Notes under the pieces: generated by a model
What the model was told of the DNA's origin: nothing
What the model saw: only the letters and a program-made list of their open reading frames with translations
The model's database searches: none
In this document: positions 36,470 to 44,994 of the stretch, in pieces
How the letters are laid out: each line of letters opens with the position of its first letter
Position numbering within the stretch: the first letter of the stretch is position 1
Translations under genes and position numbers: made by a program
Assembly (NCBI GenBank): GCA_026119935.1
Contig: JALRMH010000006.1
Location: 558,001-622,000 of the forward strand
DNA from: Endothia cerciana
Taxonomy: Eukaryota; Ascomycota; Sordariomycetes; Diaporthales; Cryphonectriaceae
Direction: 5' to 3'
Length of the DNA: 64,000 nucleotides

Positions 36470-37386
36470 TGTGTTGACTGCTGGATGGGGATGGCACTTG
36501 TATGAATGTGTGGGTCTGACGTCTGAAGGTTATCTTGGTAGAAAGACTGGCTCTTATGTGTAACCTTCACTATGCGGCCAGGACATGGCTATAATATTAC
36601 GACGGCGTTTTGGCTGGATGGAACTCATCTCATCGTGTTCCACCCGTGGCTGGTCCATTTTCAGTCAGGGACGCTAGGTTATGGCAACAGAAATATGGAC
36701 ACCCCAAGAACATCTTACAGCAGATATTCCCATCACGGCTTTGTCGCACTATATCCGACTCCCTTCGGAGTCTGATATTTAGGCAGTGTTGCCCGCCCTT
36801 GAAATTCGCCTCGCTGTTGCTATAGCCCTGTGAGCGTAGAGCGGATGCTTCCCCGCGCGTGCCAGCGTTTCTGATGGGAGTGGATTCATCTGCTCGTTAA
36901 TTCCTCCCCAAAGAGTAAGAGAAGACGCATACCCATCAGCTCCCAGCCAGACAGCACTTCGCCTTCCTTGTCGGGGAAATATTCCTGATGCTTGACGTGG
37001 ACATGCAGCCCAAGGTCAGGGACGACTTGCTACTCATAGTGTATATACTACAGTATTGTAAGTGCTGACGAGTTGCTGTGAGTGGCTTTCAAACCCCCTC
37101 CCCCCCCTTTTATCATCACCACCAACCCCACCATTAGCCGTTCGCGCCCCACAGAAAGGTGAGACATGCGCGGCAGTGGCCGCAGGGATGACAGGGCTGC
37201 GTTCCAGACCAGTCACTTTGTGCTGCAGCTGTGGTTGAGGTGTCATCCTGATCCAGAACTCTCCCTGTGAGGATTCGACCCGTCTGTTGCCATCCCAACA
37301 ATTGTATTGTTACTCGCCCCGTCAAGGTCCTCCGCTGGCAGCATGAGCATAACATCACGAACGGATCGCCGACATCCGCCAAGATC
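36470..37386. other. Intergenic between two plus-strand secreted-protein genes
   Basis: I see no gene. It should hold the 3' region of the Ala-rich gene and the promoter of the cyclase gene. A C-rich run lies near 37096-37107. An in-frame upstream ATG at 37267 would extend the cyclase by 40 residues but would bury its signal peptide. Confidence 0.45.
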
Positions 37387-38558
37387 ATGAGCCATCTGCC
37401 CCGGATGGGCCGGCTGCCCTCGGTGCTGGCCCTCCTCGTCCTCCTCCTTCTCGTGGGGACCGTGGCCGCCTACAAGCCTTTGTCAGACAGCTTCCTGCGC
37501 GCCGTCCCCGGGCCCGGCGCCGACTTCGACATCGACAATGGCGCTCTGCTCGCCCCGATCCTCATACCGCGCGTGCCCAACTCCGAGGGCTCCACGAAGG
37601 TGCAGCAGCACTTCGTCGACTTCTTCCAGCGCGAGCTCCCCAGGTGGACCATCGAATGGAACAACTCCACCTCCAAGACGCCCGCGACCGGCTCGCAGGA
37701 CGTCCCGTTCCGCAACATAATATTCAAGAGGGAGCCGCCGTGGACCGGTGTCGGACAGGCGAACCTGCTGACGCTCGCCGCGCACTTCGACAGCAAGATG
37801 ACGCCCCAGGGTTTCATCGGCGCGACGGACAGCGCCGTGCCGTGCGCGGTGCTGATGCACGTCGCCAGGAGTATCGACAAGTACCTCACGCAGATGCATG
37901 ACGAGATGGTAGCCCTGGGCGAGCTGGGCGGCACGCCGCCGATGGATATGGGCGTCCAGATAGTACTATTAGACGGCGAGGAGGCTTTCGTGTCCTGGAC
38001 GGACACGGACTCGGTCTACGGCTCGAGGTGGGTGGTGATATCTCCAATACTACAGCCGGGACGAGATACTGACACCAATCCAGAGCCCTGGCAGAAGCAT
38101 GGGAGAAGGAGCCGACAATGGCGGCCGCCAACTTCCCAAACCGGCTGGACCAGATCAGCCTCTTTGTCCTCCTCGACCTCCTCGGTACCTCCGACCCGCA
38201 CATCCCATCCTACTTCTTAACGACACACTGGGCATACAAGGCAATGGCAAAAATCGAGAAACGCATGCGGGACCTGGGTCTCCTGGAGTCAAAACCAGCA
38301 CAGCCTTTTCTCCCCGGCACTGACAAGATGGCCAGCGAATTCGGAACGGCTCGCGTGGGCGATGACCATGTCCCATTCATGGCCCGTGGCGTCGATATCC
38401 TGCACCTGATACCGACGCCGTTCCCGTGGGTCTGGCATACTATGAAGGATGATGGCGCCCATTTGGACATGGCCACGACGAGGGACTGGGCAAAGATCAC
38501 CACTGCGTTTGCGCTGGAGTGGCTCGACATGATGGAGGTCTGGCCACAGGATCAGTGA
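37387..38558 (+). CDS. Glutaminyl-peptide cyclotransferase, M28 family (371 aa, 2 exons)
   Basis: The enzyme turns N-terminal Gln (or Glu) of peptides into pyroglutamate in the secretory pathway, protecting secreted proteins from aminopeptidases. Exons 37387-38027 and 38084-38558 (1116 nt), one 56-nt intron. The N-terminus is a signal sequence or membrane anchor (L-A-L-L-V-L-L-L-L-V-G-T-V-A-A). Zinc-site motifs of animal and fungal QCs are all present: A-A-H-F-D-S-K (metal Asp), L-L-D-G-E-E-A-F (metal and catalytic Glu) and V-D-I-L-H-L-I-P-T-P-F-P (metal His). Conserved W-H-T with D-D-G-A-H-L-D follows. Length fits the family. An alternative start at 37405 (M-G-R-L-P) would give a tidier signal peptide. 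The clients may include the neighbouring secreted proteins, but that is only inference. Confidence 0.92.
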
Positions 38559-39506
38559 GGCGCCACGAGTGCTGCGCTCACACGTATATGGCCTGAGAGG
38601 ACAGTCATGCCTTGGTCACAATCTCTGCAGTGGTGTCACAGATGGGCGGTAGGGTATTCGACCACGACACGGGGCAAGGTCATGGTCATTGGCGTTACAA
38701 AGCAGGCGTTCTGAACCTGGAAAGTATTCTGGTCTTGTCTAGACGAGGAATTAACCCCCGGGATGAGGATCAATCATCAGTTTCTGACTTCTTCTTGCTG
38801 TTGCTCTTGGGCTGCGGTTCACCCTTCCTGGGTTCGTTCTTCGAGCCAGGCTCATTCTCATAATCACCGCCCTGCTTCTCATATTCTTTGGCGAGTTTTG
38901 AGGCCTAGACGCCGTCAGTTGGCGTCCTCAAGATGACTCAGAGGCACGGGGTGCCCTCGCCGGGAGACATCACCTTCCATGCAGACCATTGTCCCTCACC
39001 CCCGCCGGACTTGTTCGGCTCAGCCTTGATCTCTGGTTTGAGCATGGTCAGCCACCAAAACGTTCCGCCAATGACTCCCTTACCCACCCTCTTTCAGCTG
39101 CTCGCGCAGTTCAGGATCGGTAGGCTTCCCCTTGGATGACGGCATGTCTGCTTGTGGTAGGATAAAACTGCGATGCTATTACAGGAGTAGTCTCCTCAAG
39201 CAACGTTACTAGCCCCAGGATCTGTAAACTTAGAATCATGGGATCAGGCCATTCTTATGACTATTCCACATGTGTTATGCCCCAGCATCTCACGTAGACG
39301 GAAGCAGATCGATCCATGACGATGAGGGCCACCGGTCATCGTTAGACATGCTGTGCAGGACGTTGTGGATCCCCGGGCGGGATGGGGAGGAATAGTGCGC
39401 TGCTAGCCTGGGCTGCTTTCGATTGCATCACCACTCCTGTATGAAGCCGACACCTGGAGACCCAGGTCAGCCGTTGAGCCTTTTTTTTTTTTTTCTTCCT
39501 TTTTTT

Positions 39507-39547
<41 letters not shown>

Positions 39548-39840
39548 GGTATAGTTCTCAAACGAGCACACAGATCACGAAGTTCCATAGGTATGGGATG
39601 GCAGTTTGGGATGGGCCTCATGAAGGTTATGGATATAATACCTCAATGCTCTTTCAACTAACTTAGTCTGTTACAGAGATGACTATTTCCAGCGGTGTTA
39701 GATACGAGACCACTCATTGGCGGGTTACGGTAACTAACCCAACTCCAGCACGTGCAAGTCAGGCGTGCCCGCCCCCCTCCGATCCACACGTGGAGCACCT
39801 TCATAATCTCTGTTTGTCTGTCTCGAATCAAGCAAGCGCA
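38559..39840. other. Intergenic with a pyrimidine microsatellite
   Basis: No gene recognised. A T-rich tract with (TC)16 lies at 39481-39543. Confidence 0.5.
39481..39543. repeat. Poly-T and (TC)16 microsatellite
   Basis: Fourteen T, a short mixed pyrimidine stretch, then 16 perfect TC units at 39511-39542. Confidence 0.95.
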
Positions 39841-39982
39841 GCGGGGATAGCTCGTACGTAACCAACGTCTACTTTCGCCTCCGATCCTGAACTAACCTTG
39901 CAAATAGAGTTGGGAGAGCGTCAGACTGAAGTAAATTCAGTTCCAAATCTGAAGGTCTTGTGTTCGATCCACAATCACCGCA
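39841..39982 (+). tRNA. tRNA-Phe(GAA) with a canonical intron plus a spliceosomal-type intron in the D-arm
   Basis: Exonic parts are 39841-39853 (13 nt), 39908-39931 (24 nt) and 39947-39982 (36 nt), together a 73-nt tRNA. Stems: D G10-C25 to C13-G22; anticodon T27-A43 to A31-T39; T-arm TTGTG/CACAA with loop TTCGATC; anticodon GAA at 34-36; discriminator A73. The acceptor pairs except G5 with A68. The second gap, 39932-39946 (15 nt, after position 37), is the normal tRNA intron; its TTCAG pairs with CTGAA of the anticodon loop. The first gap, 39854-39907 (54 nt), lies between positions 13 and 14. It begins GTACGT, has CTAAC 12 bases before its end and ends AAATAG, which is a textbook fungal spliceosomal intron. 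It splits the A box (TAGCTC/AGTTGG). The B box is intact and a T8 run follows. Whether the gene is expressed is open. Confidence 0.88.
39854..39907 (+). other. Spliceosomal-intron-like insertion inside the tRNA-Phe D-arm
   Basis: 54 bases with donor GTACGT, branch site AACTAAC at 39890-39896 and acceptor TAG. Exact removal restores TAGCTCAGTTGGGAGAGCG, the standard D-arm. It is not the tRNA-endonuclease intron, which is separately present downstream. It shows no evident similarity to the mRNA introns elsewhere in the window. Confidence 0.8.
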
Positions 39983-39990
39983 TTTTTTTT
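39983..39990 (+). terminator. Pol III terminator (T8) of the tRNA-Phe gene
   Basis: Eight T directly after the discriminator base A at 39982; a second T5 follows a few bases on. Confidence 0.8.
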
Positions 39991-41253
39991 CAATTTTTCT
40001 TTTATTTCGAGTTTTGTTCCCAGTGAGAGAAGAACTCCGCTCCTACATACAAACTTACCTTTGAGGTACACATTGGCTCCCAACTCCGTTTTGCTCACCT
40101 GATGATCAAGTATCCCACCAGCTTCTGTTTCCCCGCCATGAAAATATGGTAGTCTTTTGGCCTTTGGTAGGCGGCACCATGTCGAACGGTTTGTCAGGAA
40201 CACCATGACGTGGTGTCCTGGCTAGAATACATCCGCAGATCCTGCCCGCTCTCGAGCCGCAAGCTACATCCTGGGTTCCGCACGTCACGCCTAGCCGTCT
40301 CAAGGCCATGTGCCATAGCTCCGATGAGAGACGAGCGCGCCAACATACATCGCAGCCCCGAAAGCCCTGAACGTTGAGGTATGCCAGGCGGTCCAGAGCG
40401 TTCTGGTGGCGGCGCGGTGCCTTGGCAGTGCTTTGGGCTCGTCGAGAAGATTCAGCCCTAGGCCTTTCAGGTCGGCAAGGTGCCCCAGAAGCACGCCGGG
40501 CCAGATTAGATCTGAAGCTCTTGGAGACCCCAGCTTCAGACTGCAGCACACATCAATGGTACGACACTACCATGGCTCTAGTTTGACATCGAGGTGGCAA
40601 TGCCGTTTCCTGACGAGGGCTACTGCGTGGGCAGTATGATGGGCATTGCTGATCCCCGTTTTGTAACGGGCTCCTAGGCCGAATCAAGCGAGAGCACATG
40701 CTTCAGGCTTTGTGCCATCTTCAGCTCGTGAGCCGGTGGCTGTTAGGCCTGTCGATGACCGTCTCGTGGGCCAATCCATCGCAGGAGATGACGACAAAGT
40801 ACGAGATAGTACCCCTCATGGCCCCTGCTTACCCCTCAAGATGCTCAACACCATCACGTCTCCGGAGAGATTCGAAGGCGGATCTGGAAAAGACAGGGAC
40901 GGTCGGATCATGATAGAGGGTAGCGTCCTACCTTAGGCAGCCTCCAATAATCCCAACAAAACTTAGTACTGGGCATGATCTCGCCACTAAGAACTCCGTC
41001 ATCAGGAAGGGAAGGGGCACCAAGACGTCCTCGCATAATGATGTTAGGGGCTGATGTGTCATAAAAGTGTGAGCATGTGCAGTCGACAATATGGGTGACG
41101 AGGAGAGAGTTGAGAACAAAAAAACGAGTGGAAGTATAAAGCGCTACTACCCCCCTCCATGTTGTTCTCCGATCCTTCTTTTCTTCAACTTATCACCATT
41201 ATGCAAGCTTCTCTACCCGCTTGAATCATTAAGTCAGCATAAAGAAGATCCCA
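39991..41253. other. Intergenic, no gene recognised
   Basis: Open frames at 40106-40551 (both strands) show no motif. The region ends in the promoter of the BYS1-like gene. Confidence 0.45.
41135..41140 (+). promoter_or_regulatory. TATA box of the BYS1-like gene
   Basis: TATAAA about 115 bases before the ATG at 41254; a CT-rich stretch follows between them. Confidence 0.5.
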
Positions 41254-42040
41254 ATGCATCTTTTATCATACGCTCTCGCCGGCCTCGCGGCCGTGTCGGG
41301 TGTCTTAGCCGGCGGTGATTACCGCGGCCATGCCAAGGTGATCAACAAGTGTCCCTACGACGTGTTCCTGTGGTCCGTCGCCTGGGACACGGATGGCCCC
41401 TACAAGATCGGGTGTGGCGAGGAGTATTGTGAGGAGTTCAGCAAGGGCGGTGTCGCCCTGGAGATTGTCAAGGACAAGCAGGACTACTATGAAGACTGCG
41501 ACAAGCTCGTCTTCTACTACAAGTTGGACGGGTATGGAAACGTCTACTATGACCTGTACGACAAGTTTGGTCATCCGTTCGAGGGCAACAAGGTCATCCT
41601 CAAGAGTCAGGATGATACATGCTCCAAGGAGATCCTGGATGATGGTAAGTTATTTCCTCCCCCTATCGTGGCCCTTCCACCCCGGGGCGAGGGTCGAGTT
41701 CTTCTTTTCATAGAGACCGAGATTAACGTCTACGGTAGGATGTGGCAAGGATGATCATGAGAAGAATTGTTGCAACGCCCAGGAGGATCTGTTTCTCATC
41801 CTTTGCGGGGGAGGCTATTACAGACCTCCCCCTCCTTGGCCGCCCAGATATCCCCCGACAAAGGAGCTCGACAGCCGTGATGAAGGCGAGACAGGCGGGG
41901 ATGGGATCGACTGGAAAACTAGACAGTGGGAGCACGACAAGCCTGACTGGGACACGGATACCAGGTGTGGCGACTGTGGCACGCGAGAGAAGGGCTACGT
42001 TGCCATGTTCGATGGGGAGGCCGATGAGGAGGCCACGTGA
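41254..42040 (+). CDS. BYS1-like (thaumatin-fold) secreted protein with Cys/Pro/acidic tail (230 aa, 2 exons)
   Basis: Exons 41254-41644 and 41739-42040 (693 nt), intron GTAAGT...TAG. A signal peptide of about 19 residues precedes a domain resembling BYS1, the yeast-phase-specific secreted protein family of dimorphic fungi: A-K-V-I-N-K-C-P-Y-D-V-F-L-W-S-V near residues 28-43, G-G-V-A-L-E-I near 65-71, L-V-F-Y-Y-K-L-D-G near 84-92, and V-Y-Y-D-L-Y-D-K-F-G-H-P-F. The second exon adds a cysteine pair and single cysteines (E-K-N-C-C, L-I-L-C-G-G-G), then Y-Y-R-P-P-P-P-W-P-P, then an acidic Asp/Trp-rich tail with C-G-D-C. Family members usually end soon after the fold, so this tail is unusual. The role of the family is not known; expression is tied to morphology in Blastomyces. 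The gene is real; the family call is fairly sure. Confidence 0.82.
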
Positions 42041-42789
42041 GGGCGAAGCAGTGAGGCCTTAGTTTATTGGCTCCTTCAGTCGCCCCTACCGCGGATAAAT
42101 GCGGCAAGCCAATCGCTCATTATGGTGTCTTGTGCGTCCAACGGGCGGCATTATAATCGCTGCCTTTACACTCTCTCTATAGTCATCATTAGGTCGTATC
42201 CTCATTCATCTTCCAATATCAAATGACTATATATCTTTGAGCAAGGACAGCATTGCTATGTGCGAACGTGGAACGCCCCTGGCTGTTCTCAGACTCAAGG
42301 ACTCACCAGCCGTTAACCGTGGCATATCACTGTTCCAAAACATCCTCAATGACCAGCTTCGTATTCTCCGTAGCTATTTCCGCTTCTAACACTGCCAGGA
42401 CCTTGTGTAAATCCGTCGTTGTCCGCGTGCGTAATGGGGTTGAGTAAGCTCTGTGCCGCTGGCTCTGAGCCTGGATAGCCTCATTTACGTGATTCTCTCA
42501 TCCACCCATAGTCTTCTTTAAGGCCCCCCTCCCGTTTTGATACCTATATTCATCATCTCTCAAAGAGAATAGCTACAATAAGAGGAACTGTGCATTTGTA
42601 TACACGGGGAAAGCAACGCCACGGCTGAAGGGTTCCCCGGAGCAGCTCCTGTAGACTTCCATGCCATCTTTCGTAATCGTGCACATGGCACCAAGAAGAA
42701 ATAGCACCGGCAACCTTCATCCACATCACAAGCCATCCTTATGAGTCATCTTGCCCGGTCGGCGATGACGGTACTTCAGCACCCTGGTT
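42041..42789. other. Convergent intergenic region
   Basis: Lies between the 3' ends of the plus-strand BYS1-like gene and the minus-strand CAP gene. I see no gene or repeat. Confidence 0.5.
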
Positions 42790-43628
42790 TCACAGAGTCA
42801 GCCACAGCATAGTCACGGATACCAGGCAGACCGCGTACCACAATCGTCTCGACGACGTAGTGTTGGTCAAACTGGACCCATTGACCTGCCGGCCGACCTC
42901 CGAGCCGAACTGTCCGTCCACGTTTCCGCGCGGCCAGTACTCGCAGACGAGGAACCAACCTCTCGTACCGCAGAGCCGACTGCCGCATCCCACCGTTGTG
43001 GTGTTCTTCCAGACCAGCTGAGTGAAGTGGCCCGTCTGCTCACTGAATCCTGGATCGTTGTAGTTGTACTCTTTCGCCTCATCGGCCCCTACGAATATCA
43101 ATATCAAGTTTAAAGTCTGGGGCAAAGAGTCTATAACCTATGATGACGGCCTCGCAAGAGAGGGACATCGATTACTCGACTTGAAGAATGGTGATTCCGA
43201 ATAGACTTCTTGGGGGCAAGTAGGAATACTCAAGCTAAAGGCCAAATATACTCACACAAGTCTACACATCCCGTCACATCTTCACAGCCGAGCGCCAAAT
43301 TCTCGCCATATGGTCCACCCGAGTGTGAGAAATTACACTCGGCACCATTGGTGGGGGAGAAGGGCCCCATCGACAACAGGTAGGACGATGCGAAGTCTGC
43401 GAGTGTGTGGTTCCAGGAGAGAGAACTGGCATTGAACTCCTGTCGGATGAAGTTGGTGCTGTTTATCACGGCAGATGCGAACGTGACATTGTTGGAGAAC
43501 TGCGGCGCGTCCGAGGCGATGGTCGGTGTGGCCGTAACGACGACGGTGACTGTTGTAGAAGGGGGCAAAGTGACTGTGAGGCCAGTGGTGAAGCCGACAA
43601 GGCCTACGAGAGTCAGAAATGCCTGCAT
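42790..43628 (-). CDS. Secreted CAP/PR-1-like protein with possible GPI tail (223 aa, 2 exons)
   Basis: The CAP superfamily (SCP/TAPS, pathogenesis-related 1) comprises secreted proteins; fungal members bind sterols and fatty acids. Exons 43628-43256 and 43088-42790 (672 nt); intron 167 nt, GTGAGT...TAG. The start gives a signal peptide (M-Q-A-F-L-T-L-V-G-L-V-G). A Thr/Val-rich linker follows, then CAP motifs: S-L-S-W-N-H-T-L-A-D-F-A (CAP helix start), G-G-P-Y-G-E-N-L-A-L-G (CAP3, with active-site-like Glu), W-A-D-E-A-K-E-Y-N-Y (restored only by splicing), G-H-F-T-Q-L-V-W-K-N-T-T-T-V-G-C-G (CAP1) and L-V-C-E-Y-W-P-R-G-N-V (CAP2). The C-terminus has N-G-S-S, then basic residues, then about 15 hydrophobic residues, fitting a GPI-anchor signal. 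The His of CAP1 and the Glu are in place, so it looks functional. Confidence 0.92.
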
Positions 43629-44298
43629 TAGTCCAGTGTTTGATGTGTTCTCAGGGCTCGTCGTTTTGCAAGTATCTTTGAGGCTTGTCCTCACAAGGCA
43701 GATCCGAGCTTCAAGAACGAAGCAAGATGGAGAGCTCGTCCTGGTAAAGGCAGCCTCCGTCCACAGACCGGGGATCATCCTCCACTGTGCCTTCTTTCCA
43801 TTCAACTAATTTGGAGCTGGCAGTTGCAAGAAGCCGACGTCTATAAGAAGGAACGATTGGCACGCAGAGCTTCTTTGAGAGCGGAAGCGCCAAGAGGTGG
43901 GCGCCACGAGATGGCTGATCATTGGACGAGCAATGCTCATACAGAAGCAGTTGGAGTGGTGCGTGCTATGCTCTCGTACTTGGACCTCAGCCACGTCTCA
44001 TAAATACTTTCTGGAAAGAAAGATCCGTAAAATTGTTATGATTGTTGATTGTGCCTCTTTCTCGTTGCGAAACACCTCGGCCCAACGTCACGGTATGGGA
44101 CGCACAGAATCAATCTTTTAACTTCCCCTTTTTCTTAAAAAGAAAAAAAAAATTTTTAACGAGAAGAGGAAGAACAAACCAGGGATATTCCTTCTTCTTT
44201 TCAAAGAACTGGGAATTAGGAAGCTGCATTATTGGGCTCGGAACCTAACAGACGGCAATGTGGCTGTGGCATATCCCAACCGGGGACTGCAGTCTATG
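43629..44298. other. Intergenic, promoter side of the CAP gene
   Basis: No gene recognised; an A-rich run lies near 44140-44154. Confidence 0.5.
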
Positions 44299-44761
44299 TC
44301 ATGAAGTCCTTGAAACCTGCGCCTCGGGCTCCTCGGCAGTGCCGCTCTCCCTCTTGCAAACAGCCTCCAACCTCCAACCATCAGGGTCACTTACGAAAGC
44401 CGCATAGTAGTTACTTCCATGATGAGCCCTCAGACCCGGCGGGTCAGCACATTTCCCACCACTAAGCAGCGCTGCAGCGTGAAAACCGTCCGCGGCACTC
44501 CGACTATCCGCGTTGAAGGCGATGTGGCTTCCCAGCCCAGGAGCACAGACTTTTATCTCCGTACTCGAAGGTGTTCACCAGCTCATGATCAGCGTCCAGG
44601 CCGTAGCCCAGTATGCGTGGTCCGCTAGAAGGGTTGCTGGTCATACTGTCGTAGACGAGGTGTAGGCCGATGAGGGGCAAGATGGCGTCGTAGAAGCGCT
44701 TGGCAGTGCCGTAGTTGCTCAGGCCTAAGGAGATGTGACCTAGGGGATGAGAGTGCATCAT
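44299..44761 (-). pseudogene. VOC/glyoxalase-family protein with a one-base frameshift
   Basis: From the ATG at 44761 the minus strand reads a vicinal-oxygen-chelate (glyoxalase/bleomycin-resistance) protein: H-P-L-G-H-I-S-L-G-L-S-N-Y with the metal His, then A-K-R-F-Y-D-A-I-L-P-L-I-G. At about residue 69, after E-Y-G-D-K, the frame breaks and soon meets TAG. Moving one base, at the four A of about 44549-44552, restores C-A-P-G-L-G-S-H-I-A-F-N with the second metal His, then G-S-N-Y-Y-A-A-F-V-S-D-P-D-G-W-R-L-E-A-V with the metal Glu, ending at TGA 44301-44299. So one inserted A separates two otherwise perfect halves of a protein of about 150 aa. No splice signal explains it. It is either a very young pseudogene or an assembly error. 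Substrate unknown; no nearby partner gene suggests one. Confidence 0.8.
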
Positions 44762-44994
44762 TCATAATCCACGCCTCTCCTAAGAGGGATCTGACAAGTA
44801 ACGAATGTTATTTTTTATCTAAACCTCGAGTCTAAGAAACCAAATCACAGGAGACTCAAGAGCAAATACTGTGAGGTTCGAACTGAAAGCTTCCCAAATG
44901 GTTTGTTGTGGCTGACTCGGGCACACAGGTCTTTGTCATCCTAGAACCCATCGGACCGACGAAATCAACCTCCTCCACTATGGTAGACCGATCA

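Noticed and set aside
39679..39861. 60-codon frame running into the tRNA 5' half, which could make the 54-base intron part of an mRNA gene
   Set aside because: The frame has no motif and splicing would lead straight into tRNA sequence; the exact restoration of the D-arm is better explained by a tRNA gene with an inserted intron.
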